Positions 1-12,178 of a stretch of 58,924 nt of DNA are shown here, one piece after another. Position 1 is the first letter of the stretch. Each line of letters begins with the position of its first letter. The notes beneath the pieces are model-generated. The model searched no databases. It saw only the letters and a list, made by a program, of their open reading frames with translations, and was not told where the DNA came from. Both the position numbers and the translations under genes were made by a program. The stretch comes from Thermomucor indicae-seudaticae (lineage: Eukaryota > Mucoromycota > Mucoromycetes > Mucorales > Lichtheimiaceae): positions 1 to 58,924 of the forward strand of contig JSYX01000179.1 of the NCBI GenBank assembly GCA_000787465.1, written 5' to 3'.

Positions 1-528
1 TTTTTCCTTCAGCGCAAAACAGACGGGAAAACCCAGTATTCGGAAGCTACAGTTCGCTTTTCTGTTATTGACTAAACTTCTCATGGGGACTGATATCATT
101 TGGGAGGGGTGGGTGGCTATGGGCTTCTTTGGACACAGTCCATTCTAAGCGGTCGTAACAGGTCCTTCCCCAATCCGTACGAATGGATTGTTGCGAGTAA
201 GTCACATGGCTTTTGCGATGTTGAGCAAAGGAAAGCATCCAACCAATGGTCATGTACTTCTCGAGGTATACTCTGCGTCGACTGAAAGCCAAGTTGAAGC
301 GAAAGCCAGGCAGCAGTATTTTCAACCATCGTGGTTGTATCTGCAGTAGCACAGACATAAATATGACTTATTGAAGAAAACTTGCCTGCTGCTCCTTTGC
401 GTCTGCCAAAACGCTAAGTCGTCATGCCCTGCAGAAACCAAAAGAATCCACTCTGCTGAGTTTTTTCCCCGGTAAAAGGGAAAAAAAGAGGTGGTGTCGA
501 CCGAAGAAAAAAGGAAAAGGACTTCTTA
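1..528. other. Left-edge non-coding stretch
   Basis: I see no recognisable gene here. A minus-strand open frame of 97 codons with an ATG (65-358) has no familiar motif and no convincing splice partners. The last 60 bases are purine-rich and directly precede the mitochondrial DnaJ gene, so they probably carry its promoter and leader. Confidence 0.4.
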
Positions 529-2426
529 ATGGTGTTAATACGATTTGCCTGGAGAGGAGTAGTGGCCACGCGAACAGCAGCGAGTGGAGTCTCCCAATGC
601 CGCACGAAAGTGTCTAGAATCACGCCAACAAAGACCGCAACGCGTCGTTTCATTTATGCTGTTGGAGGTAACTGTTGCTTTCTAGCACCGGTGCACTTGA
701 CACTTAAAACTCGCTCTTATAGATTCCAAAAGAGTTTGCTGTGCAGTTGATATCCAAAAGGTAAAAACATGGACTATCTTGGGTAGAATTTCGGAGGACT
801 AACGCTTACAAAATAAAGCGCGGATTCCATGCCTCAGGTTTGATCATTGCGAAGGGCCCATCACAAAAGCGATCTTGACACTTTGGATTTTGTCTAGTGC
901 CTAGTTCAGCTCCAAAACGAGATCCGTATGAAGTTCTAGGAGTAAGCAAGAATGCTAGCCAAGGTGAAATCAAAAAGGCATACTATGCAGTAAGTAGCAG
1001 AACAAGCGATTAAGCTCCACATATACACATATTGACTCTCTTTCGGACAGCTGGCAAAAAAGTACCATCCGGATACTAACAAGGAACCGGATGCTCGTGA
1101 AAAGTTTGTACAAATTCAAGAGGCCTATGAAATTCTATCTGATGAGCAGAAGCGAAAGCAGTATGATCAATTCGGATTCGGATTTGAAGGTGCCCTTTTT
1201 CTCTTTCTCCGCTGCTTCGCCATATAGATAACTGATGGCGGTAATTTAGGTGCTGAAGGTGCTGCTGGCGCTGGCGCTGGAGGATTTCATGCTGGAGGAG
1301 GCGGGTTCGCAGGCGGATTTGATCCAAACGATATCTTTAACCAATTCTTTGGTGGAGGATTTAGTAGTGCCGGATTTGGTGCTGGTGCTACAGGTGACAT
1401 GGGAGGAGACCCTTTCCGTAACATGACTGGTGAACATATTCAGGTAAGATTAAAATAAGCGAGAGTGGATAATAACAGAGATGACCAAATTATTTGTTCA
1501 TAGACGCCATTGACCATTACTTTTATGGAAGCTGTCAAAGGCGCGACAAAATATGTCACCGTTGACCGAGTTGCAAGATGTGCAACGTGCAAGGGGTCTG
1601 GCATGCAGAGTGGCCGGAAGAAAGAAACGTGCAGCGTATGTGGCGGGTCGGGCGTACAAGCGATCACTATGGCTGGCTTCCACATGCAATCGACGTGTTC
1701 CGCCTGCGGTGGCACAGGTTCAGCCATTCCTCCTGGAGCAGCATGCAGAACTTGTGACGGGGTCGGCCGGGTCCGTGAGCGGAAGACAGTCGAAGTAAAT
1801 ATCCCACCGGGTGTAGATCAAAACTCGAAAATCCGGGTTGCGGGTGCTGGTGATGCGCCAATCAAAGGTCAAGGGCCTCATGGGGACCTTTTTGTATCAC
1901 TTAATGTAAGTTCTTTTCCACATCCACAGGTATTATTAGCATTATTTGCTAAGAACAACAATAGATTTTACCTTCACCTGTCTTCCGCAGACAGAATTAT
2001 GATATATTTGTGGATGCCAAGATTCCGTTTTATAAGGCCATATTGGGTGGTCGCGTGCGGGTACCCACCATCGACGGTGATGTCGAACTTAAAGTGCCCT
2101 CAGGTTCTCAACCTGGAGATAACATTGCTTTGCGAGGACGAGGCATCAAACGGTTGCGCGGCAATTCTAGAGGTGACCAAATAGTGACATTGCAGATTGG
2201 ATTACCTCGATCATTGTCTGCTGCACAGCGAGCCATCATCCAGAAATATGCCAGCCTTGTAGACCCGGATTATCAAGTGAGCAGCTCGGAAGATACCCCG
2301 CCACCACCCAAAGATAGCGGATCATCCGATGCTGATTGCAAAGGCGGCGGATTCTTTAAAAACGCATTCGGCAAGCTCAAAGATAAACTGTCGCACGACG
2401 ATGACGAAAACAAAAAGAAAGAATAG
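529..2426 (+). CDS. MDJ1: Mitochondrial DnaJ/Hsp40 co-chaperone (Mdj1-type)
   Basis: Type I DnaJ co-chaperone that stimulates mitochondrial Hsp70 in folding imported proteins. The first exon from 529 encodes an Arg-rich, Ser/Thr-rich, acid-poor presequence typical of matrix targeting. The J domain follows at about 905-1190 ([13 protein letters not shown], then [10 protein letters not shown] with the HPD tripeptide). Next come a Gly/Ala/Phe-rich linker (1250-1443) and a zinc-finger region with four CxxCxGxG-like repeats ([32 protein letters not shown]). The C-terminal substrate-binding domain contains [17 protein letters not shown] and ends in an acidic/Lys-rich tail. Introns lie near 991-1050, 1190-1250, 1444-1502 and 1906-1964. 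The junction between the presequence exon (a good donor at about 667) and the J-domain exon at about 900 is not resolved. Family assignment is firm; the first intron is uncertain. Confidence 0.9.
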
Positions 2427-2766
2427 ACTGAGCATCATTTTCAACACGTTCCCATTCTCCTTTACAAACCCCTTTCCAATTTTTGTATGATATCTCGGCA
2501 TTTAATTAGAAAATACTGGATATAGTGTGCTCTTATCACCTGTAACCTGAAGATAGGTAGTTCTCGACGAGATTGTGTAATTGCTTTGATAACAGTGGAT
2601 GCGTCGACTATACGGCGGTGTGCTGCCTTCAGTTCTCATTTTCTGATCCTTGAGTTATGAGAACTCATAAACATCGCCCAAAGTTTTCTTTTTATGGACG
2701 CAAGTAATCGAAAAGGAATTATATATAAAAAAGAGCAAAGTTACATCAAGCACACTTTGTAGACCT

Positions 2767-5156
2767 TCAAGGTTTGTTCGCATATTGACGAAGTCTGTCC
2801 AGTTCTTTGTGGACTTCTTTTCTACTAACAGTCGATCGGCGCACGGTGCCATCTTCTCCTGTGTTCGTTGGCAGACCCGATGACCCAGGTGAAGTAGCGG
2901 TTGGGGAGCCACCAGAGGAAGCTTTCCGTAACAGCAAGGACTGAAAAAAGTTGGCAATAACCTGATTCGAAGCACCATCTGTACCTTCTGCAAGGGCACC
3001 TGCTACACGTGCGCCTATTGAATCCATTGGGGTCTGTATCGGGTCAATATGTGGGGCCATAGGCTACAATTTTAGTTATTTAGATTGGTCATCCAGTCAG
3101 GCCCCAATAATAGCTTACCTTCATGCCTGGCCTGTCAGAGATCGTATCCTGTATGGGGAGGACATGAGTCATCCAAAGTTTAAGTCCGGACTATCGACCC
3201 TTTTCTACCTTTCCTAGTCTACTTAAGCGACCGGAATCATCCTCTTCCATAAGATCAATGGTTGCCTGTGACATATCAATTGGTCCAACCACGCTTGGTC
3301 GTGTTGAGCTGCCACCACCACGTGTTTTGCTTGTTCCATCAGGTCTTCGAAGTGGTCGAAGCGTTTCGTAATGCCGTTCAAAGAAGGCTTGTTCATCTTC
3401 GCAAGTGACAGGGGGAGATACGTTCAGAGGCTGCCATATTTCGTTAATTCTAGATAGGATTATAGTATTCACCAGAAATTTACCTGTTCCTCCGCTTCTG
3501 GATCGGGTATTGCTTCTTCATATACACCTCTTGCGCCATGGGCCCCAAGCTCTTGCCGATCCATAATGGCTTCCATATCTGCATCCCATCCTTGATGAAC
3601 TCCTTCGCAATCAAATCCTTCCCTTAGCACACGAATCTTGCCCCAAGAATCCCAACCAGCAGGCACCATGACCGAGTCCCGTTCTACGACTTGTGCTTTT
3701 AATGTGAAAGGATATGCCTTGGTTGGTGTCGTCAGCAGGCGATGCAGGATATATTGACGGAGGTTATGGAAGGTATATGGATGCAATGTCGACGTGTAGA
3801 ATAAGGCGGCGCCATCTACAAATTCACTAGTAAGCCATCAAGTCAACCATTGCAAAACCACAACTACTACATACATTTCATGCAAATCACGCGTAAGGTC
3901 TGTTGTATAAAGTCAAACTGTTCTTCTTTGTAGTCTTGGGTCTGTTCCAGTTTGTTCATCGCGTCACTCTACAAAGAAAATGAGTATATAACTTGGTCAG
4001 CAGAATCTTACATAGCGTTCTTACCTTGCAACATACAACGATGATAGGAACACCAAGATTTGTGGTCAAACAGCCTTGCGTAAGAGGCAGTGTAACTTGA
4101 TCCGCAGGTGTCGTAGTAGTTACTAAGGGTGTTGAAACAAAGTTGGTAGGAGTTGATGGCACGGAACTTGTTGAAGTGGAGGCGACCATTGTATATCCGT
4201 TAACCATATTAGTCGATGGTTCAGAATAGGTTTGCAGATAATGCTCAACTAACATTATATTAGTGATCCAGAAAGTAACCAAACAAGATATCCATTTGTC
4301 CTACTTTTCTCTCGCAGTTCGTCCACAATTGCCTTGCCTCGACTCCACGTCTCGCCTGCGCTTCCTTCTTTGCAGATCTCATCAATGGCATGCTGTAGCA
4401 CATCAATCCAACGTTGAAGTGAATGCAAGAATTTCCATGGACGTGTCCAATCGATAGCAATAATCACGAGTGAATCTTCCAGAGTCTCTGAGCTCAGAGC
4501 GAACTTGAGCAAGGGTAAATATTCTGACGCTGCTAGGCCAAGTTGATACATCCCTAGACGAGCAATAGCTAATTCCACCGTATCAGAACTGCAACTAGTC
4601 ATCAATCCCACAACTTCTCTTTTTATTTTGATCCCAAACCTTCGTTCTCTTCGTCTTGAATATCGACAAAGGTATAACCTAAGGCAAGCGTATTTGTGAC
4701 ATCCTCGTCTAGATTATCAGCTGGCATAGGGGTATAATTGCTTGTAGCCACTCCAAATGACGCTGTAGCTGACACGTCATCGTTTTCAGGTTTGGCGGGA
4801 AGCGGTCCCGGATCGTGTTTAAGATAATGAATAAGCGTCGATTTGCCGCAACTGGAATCACCTAATCATAGAATCAGGGAGTACCTAATATGAGTATTGG
4901 CAATGCTACGCCCGCCACGAAGCAAAATCTTATGCCATCGCATACCTAGAACAAGAACATTCTTTGTGGGCACCATCTTGGACGACGCAACGCCCTTGAG
5001 GATGGCCGACCAAATTTCATCCTTCTCCGGATTCTTTGTTCCATTCGCCTGTGTGCCTGTTCCTGGAGAAATAGACGTCGTCGACTGGCTCTGTGTCGGT
5101 ATGACTGACGGAGATAATGTAGTAGTACTGCTGCTAGTTGTTAATGGAACCGTCAT
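2767..5156 (-). CDS. Cytoplasmic dynein 1 light intermediate chain
   Basis: Non-catalytic dynein subunit that links the motor heavy chain to cargo adaptors. After a Ser/Thr-rich start comes EIWSAILKGVASSKMVPTKN, then VLVLG, an intron, and the P-loop GDSSCGKSTLIHYL. This matches the Ras-like fold of the LIC family. Further exons give IARLGMYQLGLAASEYLPLLKFAL, a long middle segment with WTRPWKFLHSLQRWIDVL, and HPYTFHNLRQYILHRLL. The C-terminal exon (2767-3060) is Gly/Ser-rich and contains ANFFQSLLLRK, a likely amphipathic adaptor-binding helix. The start at 5156 is the first ATG giving a compact N-terminus. It lies about 125 bp from the divergent ARB2-like start at 5282, so the two share a promoter region. 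Total length of roughly 640 residues is usual for fungal LIC. Several junctions, for example near 4620 and 3110, were chosen by frame and homology. Confidence 0.85.
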
Positions 5157-5281
5157 CGCCAGCAAAAAATAAGAACGGGCAGTTTGAAAAGACCAGGATG
5201 TCAGGGCAATGCACTCGCATGGCGGAGTTGCCGACAACAAAATCTGAGCTCGTGAAACCTTTCAGCGTGTATGCCTTTGCC

Positions 5282-7085
5282 ATGTTTCGCCGCAGAGTAA
5301 AGAAGCAAGCACCAACCTTTCCAGATACAATTGAAGGTTTCGGTTACGTTGTCAAAGAAAATGGAGAAATTAGGAGCAAAGACACGGGTAGGGGAAAAGA
5401 GACTTTATCCCGTTACAGGTACAAGATCTTGCTTCTCTAACACACGCGTTGTCCTACAACAACAACAACAACAACAACAACAACAGATCAACCGTACGAA
5501 TTCGAACACATTCCAAAGGATCGCCCTTACAATGAGCTGCGTTATGACCATTTTATACGTACGTATGGGAACCTTGCTTTACACGTGTACTTAAGCTGGC
5601 TTAACTGTTGGCTATGTGCAGGACTCGTCGGGGATCTTGTGGAAGAAAAGCTGCAGCAAGAGCCCTTGAACTTTAAGAAGCACATTGTCCCTGTAGAAGC
5701 CGATCCAAGCAAAGGCGATATCCACAGTTATATCTACATGACGTAGGGTTATAACGTTTCCATAAGACTCTTCGTCACTAACGTTTTATATACTTTAGAC
5801 CTAATTTTCTGACTACAACTGACAAAGTTCTAGTCCTGATAACAGGCAATAATCATCGGCATGTATAAAAATATGACGGTTATCGGATGGTTGGGCTAAA
5901 ATAAAAGGCGACCGCGTTTGCAGTATAGGACAATGGAGCCGACGTGTCATGTGTGATGAAAACATCAACGTAAGTATAAGAATGCTGCAATTGGCTATAG
6001 AGTTTACATACGTATGTACCCAATTAATTGGAAATAGACTGGATCAATGATAAATGTTGCCCTGATGGGGAAAGAGCGTGGCTATGAAACGATCATATTG
6101 AATCCAAACGGAAACTATTGGTTCGATAACCAGTCTTGGGTAAGTTTGTCTTTATTTACTTACACGTATATTTCTGTTAGTTATTAAACTCTTTCTTTCT
6201 TGCATGTATAGGAGAGAACACCGAAGACGCATATGAAGTTTCAGGTGATTCCAGGTATATCATCCAAAGAAGCTTATATAAAAATTCGTATAATTCATGA
6301 GCCTACAATAGGCAACGAGACTCCGGAAGCACATTGCAGCTATGTCTACAAGCATTTTCTAAAGTATGGTACTGAAGGTGGCCAGATTGATGTACTTGTC
6401 CGCATCTGATGCAAAATTCGCTTTTTTTTTGCTAGTAAAATCAAAGCCGAAAAGGTCGCTGTGATTGCCGTTAATTGGGGTGGAGGACTCTTCGTCGACA
6501 TATTATTAAAGGATCACTGTGAGTGCTTGTTTGAGGGCAGTGTACGACAAAAAGTTTATTGTTGCGACTAACGTGGGTGCTGGCTGTAGTCGATTTCGTA
6601 AAAGATAAAGTTAAAGCTGTCGCACTAGCAGACAGTTCACATTCACGAGATACAATTTCTGGTGATGATAAGCGTGTCTGGATGCGTAACGTACGTCAGA
6701 TCCATGCTTATGATTGATATATGTATATACTGACACATTTTCTTTCCATCATACATAGCATATGATCAATTATGTAGCTTCTACAAGTCCAAAGGGTGAA
6801 CTGCTTGCTGATGAGCGACTTGGCTGTGAGTGCTTCTCTTCAGGTAAAAAGTACTCGATAAATTGTTTGTTTCTTTGATCTGAGTACATTTTCCCTCGAG
6901 TAGGCCAAGAGATCTCCGATTTTACTCTTTCGACTTGCATAAACGAGATGATAAGATTCATCGACATTAAAATGGGCGATTACGTACCAGAAGACGTCGA
7001 TGATGAGATTCGACGAGAAGAGGAATTAGAAGCTGAAAACGCCGAATTGGACGACCACATGGAGACAGTCATTAACATGGGTTAA
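5282..7085 (+). CDS. ARB2/FAM172-like domain protein
   Basis: Arb2-domain protein related to fission yeast Arb2 (Argonaute siRNA chaperone complex, heterochromatin) and animal FAM172A. Seen here: FPDTIEGFGYVVKENGEIR, PYEFEHIPKDRPYNELRYDHF, then the alpha/beta-hydrolase-like core DKVLVLITG, GQWSRRVMCDENINTGSMI, GYETIILNPNGNYW, and VAVIAVNWGGGLFVDILL. The tail is acidic (EDVDDEIRREEELEAENAEL). I chose ATG 5282 because family homology begins at FRRRVKKQAP; in-frame ATGs at 5198 and 5218 would add up to 28 residues. One exon border after DKVLVLITG (about 5855) is unclear, since no standard GT donor keeps the frame. An intron at about 5390-5486 carries a CAA tract before its acceptor. A role in RNA-directed silencing is inferred from the family only. 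Confidence 0.8.
5455..5485 (+). repeat. (CAA)n microsatellite ending at a 3' splice site
   Basis: About ten CAA units run directly into the CAG acceptor (G at 5486) of an intron in the ARB2-like gene. The only AG after the CTAAC branch-point-like sequence (about 5440) is the acceptor itself. Confidence 0.85.
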
Positions 7086-8655
7086 AACCGGAATTCTTTC
7101 TAGGCACAAATACTCGTTACTGTCTGCAAAATCGATTAGCTTTACTCCATGTAGTATTCAGGAGATGCTTTATCTCAAAAGGTGACTTTGATGAGAATTT
7201 GTTCACGAATTATCATGCTCGACTGGCCGAAATACGACCACCTGGTAACATCGTTATTAGACAATGCGCGAAATCTGAACTCAACGCTGTTTATAAGTTG
7301 ACGATAATTGACGCTAAACTTCATTTTTGCATGTGGCATCAATAATCTCTGCAATTTATCTAATACCATGAATTGGTGTGGCGTGGACAGTAGAGATGCT
7401 ATTGTGGATCAGATGCTGCACATGTGGCGTCTGCGCCCTCTCAAAGAGGAAAGCTTTCACGTATTAGATCCCGTTGTCGGTATAAAACGCAAGCGTCTTC
7501 TCTGTCAGGGTTGGGTTTCCTAAGAGAAACCGGTACATGACACCAGAGAAAGAAAGGAGGTGTCTTGCCAAGAAGGATAGGGAAAGGGGTTCCTGTATTA
7601 CTTGCTTACAATGACAACTCTCGGATCAGAGGCCTTTTGAGATAATATATCGAGGGAGAAAATCCAAGTCTCAATAGTTGAATTTAGCCCTATTCGATAA
7701 ACAAGAGTATACGCAATGATCGGCGGAATATGTGACCCAAACAAAGTTACGTGTGTCAAAAGCGTAACGCTGCTCGCAGTTGTGGCAAAAAAACAGAGAC
7801 GTGGGCTGCATGTACGATGCCCTTGCTTTGGGCGCAATGCATGATGCGGGCACTGCATATAGGGACAAGCAACAGCTCCTGACCGGAAACTGTCCACGGA
7901 ACGGTAACACAACCAATGTGATGGGATCAGGAACACGGTTGTACGATGTTCCGTTTGTCAAGGTACTTGAACAATAAGGTCAGTGTGCAAAGGCAAGGTT
8001 GGTTATTCAAAGGTTACGGGTTGTGTGGAACCTGGACGATTGTTCTTTTTGGATGAACTTGGTGTAATTGCTAGGGTGTGCTTGGCCAATTCAGCGCAAC
8101 GAGACGTTTGATCATGATTACATATATACAAACTTGGTTGCATTAAAAAATCTTAACGGGCTTTCATCATGAAAAAGCAACCGATTGTCTATCCACAATA
8201 GTAACACACAGAAAACGAGTGATTACATGACTTGGTCTTTCTTTGTGTGCATTCCGGCTCTCCTTGTCTCTGGCCAACAGATCAGCTGCGCAACTTGGAC
8301 TATCTTGCACGAATAAGGTTCCCAACAGCCAATTAAAACTGTCAAATTCATCCAAAATGAAAGACTTTGTCCAACGTGTCCTGGAGCCCGAACAACGAAA
8401 GACATCCAAGCATCCTTGTTGTGATTTTCGTCGTCTTGACAACAAACAAAAAGGAATGATGAGATTGGCGATGCATTTTAGTGTCTGCAGCCACATCATA
8501 GTCTGCATGCATCACAGGATACCTGATCGTTGGCAGCAGTCAACTCATTTTCACTTGCAGATCAACAGTATATAAGCTCACAGGCCACACACATTTTCGG
8601 AACGCGTTCCTCTTTCCGCAACTTTTCTTTCTTCGGATTCCTCTTCCACGCTAAC
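7086..8655. other. Gene-poor intergenic region with APSES promoter
   Basis: About 1.6 kb with no recognisable gene. Short open frames on both strands (for example 7308-7523 plus, 7598-7961 minus, 8167-8508 minus) lack known motifs and look like chance frames. The right end holds the TATA box and leader of the APSES gene. The size fits the long regulatory regions often found upstream of developmental regulators. Confidence 0.5.
8569..8575 (+). promoter_or_regulatory. TATA box of the APSES gene
   Basis: TATATAA about 80 bases upstream of the chosen ATG at 8656, with no other strong ATG in frame between them. This supports 8656 over the upstream in-frame ATG at 8530. Confidence 0.55.
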
Positions 8656-10337
8656 ATGATCGAAAGCATCTGTGAAAGTTTACCCTTCCCACCTGACAAC
8701 CAGGCTCCACATCTAGGGCTTCAAGGCTCAGCCTCAGCATCATCACCACCACGGCAACCGACACCTTATGCTAGACAGCAGGAGAACAACACTCGACAAC
8801 CTTATTCAACTCAATTAAGCACGCTTGAGTACAGTGGCCACTACAGATCCAGCTACTGCTACCAATATCACACCAGACCAGCCACGACCTCGAGCTATGC
8901 TGCATCGAGTGCCGTGCTTGCAGACCACTATCCACACAGCAGAAGCATAACTCAGCCTCCAGATGCGCCTTATTATGGTCCTACTACTACTACCAACGCC
9001 GGATACCAAGCTAGCTCGGGACGTCCTGCGGAATTCTCCTGGAACAATGCCGGTGGCCAATCTTCTCCGTCTAACAGCAGTACATGCCCTTACACTTTGA
9101 CTTCTGCTGCTGCAGGGGGTGACTACCTTGGGGTCAAGGAAGGGGCACCAACAGCAGAGCCTGTTTCGGCACTCGACATCACGAGAGGGCCACCAGGATG
9201 TAACATCACTCCAGAACGTCCAAAGTTGACAACCACTATTTGGGAGGACGAAGGCACAATTTGTTACCAGGTGGATGCCAAGGGGATCTGCGTAGCAAGG
9301 CGAGCAGGTAATTTGAACAAAATGTTTCGAATGTCTTTGTATTTTATTAATACCCTTTTAAAGACAACGACATGATTAACGGGACGAAGCTACTTAACGT
9401 TGTGGGTATGTCGCGTGGTAAACGTGACGGTATCCTCAAGAATGAAAAGGGCCGTGTTGTTATCAAAGTAGGAGCTATGCATCTCAAAGGGGTCTGGTAG
9501 GTGGAAAAGCCGTCATCCTTCCACTTCTTCATTAGATATAACTTGTAATATGTTACAGGATCCCATTGCACCGTGCGATTTGTCTGGCAACAAAGTTCCG
9601 GATCTGTGAGTTTCTATACCCGCTTTTCGAAACTGATCCAAAGAGATTTGTTTATTCCACAATGATCACCGGAGCTCCTCCCCGCCTGCGCAGCCTCCAT
9701 TCGACGGCAACCAATACGGAACCATCTCCTCCGAGCCTGCTTCCGCCATCTTCAGGGCGACCGTCCTCTCGAAGCATTCTCGGCGGTAGCCCTGATAGCT
9801 TACGCACTGGAATCCGCAACAATATTAAGCCGACTAGTAGCAAGTCTACTTCTCTTCAGATACCTGCCCTGTGCACTTTAGATTCAGGTGTGCCATCTGA
9901 TCAAATGAACGAACTTTCTTCACCCGGCATTTATGCTGAACTCGAATATTTTTTCCAATGGCTTCTTAGACACGCGCTCTTTACCATATGCAGCCGTTGA
10001 TTATGGTAAGGACAACAGAATCTCATTGAGTTCAGGCCCTCCTTTTTCTGATAATTTTATAGGATATAATCGCAAGACTCCTTTGCCGGCCATTGCTTCT
10101 TCGGATGCTCGTGCTCGGGAAGTACGGAATGCGTATACGTCACAGCCACAGCTCCATTATTCTGGTTCGAACGAAGATTACTCCTACTACAACAACAACA
10201 GTTTTTATCATCATCAGCAACAGAACGAAGGTCGATCACCGTCCTCCACCAAACCTCCCGTCTGTAAGCATGGCTTCGAGGATGATGATAGAAAGATTCT
10301 ACCTACTCCAAAGAGAACAAAGAGAAAATCTGTCTAA
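8656..10337 (+). CDS. APSES (KilA-N) transcription factor, StuA/Efg1-type
   Basis: DNA-binding regulator of the StuA/Efg1/Asm-1/Phd1 group, which control filamentation, conidiation and cell-type switching in other fungi. The N-terminal about 170 residues are Ser/Thr/Pro/Tyr-rich and disordered. The APSES domain starts near residue 185: [63 protein letters not shown], then [15 protein letters not shown] and LYPLFE. These are the family's conserved blocks. Introns interrupt after CVARRA (about 9308-9363), within GVW-IP (about 9498-9559) and at 9888-9969. A further 57-nt intron-like segment at 10006-10062 is stop-free and a multiple of three. The C-terminus ends in a basic cluster ([11 protein letters not shown]), a likely nuclear signal. 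Target genes cannot be read from the sequence. Confidence 0.9.
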
Positions 10338-12178
10338 AACTGTATATGTATGTTTGTATGTATGTAGCTGTCCTTATTATAAAATACGTAAGTGGCTTCT
10401 CTTCTTTTGTCTTGCAAAAAGTGACATGCTGGCTCGTTCGCAAAGGGCCGCGGGCCGAGCCTCTATGTGATCTTCTTCAAAGCCCCAATACTTTATCATC
10501 AGTACACAGCTTCTAGCGAGGCTGTAGACCTATATTTTCATGGCAGCATGTATACTTAATATCCATGATACCTGTTTCTTTATTCTGATACGCGAGGTAC
10601 ATAGAGCCGTTATTGATTTCATCTATGCGAGCTTTAAAATTTGATTAATGGGTACTAATGGGACTCGTACAAATTGCACCATTTTTGAATTGCGGATTAT
10701 GCCCGATTATTTCGAGTCCTATTGGCTTATAATGTACTGACGTCCTCCCAAGAGTCTGCATTTCAATATCATTGCGTTATCAGAAGAAAGTGCCTTTGCG
10801 GATTCCTAACAAATCCTGCACCGCTCATTCTTGATATATTGTCCAAATGTGTCCCTGATAAGGTCGTTTGCCAGGACTATTTAGACGACCACATCAGTAA
10901 TAACCGTATCAATTAAAATATATGGTGTTATTTTCATATACACCTTTCATTCATTAGGAAGTTTGATGTATTTTGCTTGATTAGAACATGTTGTACGTTT
11001 GAGTTCTAACGGTGCAATTTCGTACCGACGAAATTCTTCTTGAACACCTTCTCTGAAAGTCTTATACACTATCTCTGGATCCGCTTAGACAAATATAGCT
11101 CAAATTAACTTAGAGGGAACGCTATATGTCCAAAGCGCAAAATATGAGGAAGACAGCTTTCAAGGCTTCTGTTGTCGCCTAGAAAATCATGTTCAAAGTC
11201 GGTACAAAATTGTACCGCAGAGCCGAGAAGTGGCCACTAATTAATAACCTGGCTTCAATCGTTTCGCGGCGTCCCACGTCAAAGCGCTGCAATCTTCCAA
11301 ACGCTTTCCATGAGCTTACATTGCAGTGGCTAGAGTCGTATTGCATTGTGGCTAATTACCGAATTACATACCACGCTCAGGAATACTGTGACTTACGGAC
11401 TTGCAGCTTCCGAAGCGAAGCAAATGTAGTCTGTACGGTTTGCTTCTAGCTTCTATACAAAGCGACAATAGTCTAGTGAGCGCAAAACCAATGTTGGGAG
11501 TCATCAGAACAGCGTTTATTTGTACTATACGACTTTATGCAGATATGCGGTATGCGATTTTTTGGACTCAATTATGCATTTACAGCCTGTAGCGAAGCGG
11601 AGGCAGACCGCACAGACTGTAAGCCCCTCCCGCAAGCAGTGAGAGTGGAGCACTTCCATTTTTCTTTAATACGATGTGCATATTCTATATGAATTGAAGA
11701 GGATTCAACAGTTTTGGGTTAAGAAAAAACGATATAACAGTGTGGCAACAAATGCAACCTGTGATCCGGTCTATGGCAAGTTATTTCTCCATAGCAATGA
11801 CATAATTGGATACGCGCTATAACCAATTATGTTTATACTATATAAAGATGCCTCACGGCATGACAAGACCGACAAGTCATCCCATGCATAAATAGGTCCA
11901 GACTGTACGTTTGTGCAACGTGGAAATTTGTTCCGAAATGCCGCAATCGAAGCACTATTAATAGCTTGATCACAGATCTTCAGGTTGCGGTTTAATTGGT
12001 TGGATAAGATCAGATGTTCGAGAACTGGAAATTTTCAGGTTGAGCTGCTGTGCTCCACACTGTCGGAAGACACGATAAGTTTAGAGATATGAGAAAAGTC
12101 GAAGGGCTACCCATGAGCCTCGTGGTACATCAACACATCAGCTGGAGAGCGGACAGATACTACTTTATTACAAAGGAG
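10338..12178. other. Intergenic region without recognised genes
   Basis: About 1.8 kb between the convergent ends of the APSES gene and the tetraspan gene. The frames at 10722-10916 and 11189-11449 have no recognisable motifs. A GC-richer patch at about 11590-11660, inside otherwise AT-rich DNA, stands out but I cannot assign it. Confidence 0.45.

Noticed and set aside
8530..8655. ATG 8530 as start of the APSES gene
   Set aside because: The TATA box at 8569 lies downstream of it, so a transcript starting about 30 bases later would not include this ATG.
10150..10175. GGTTCGAACG as a tRNA B box
   Set aside because: It is in the coding frame of the APSES gene and no acceptor or anticodon stems surround it.
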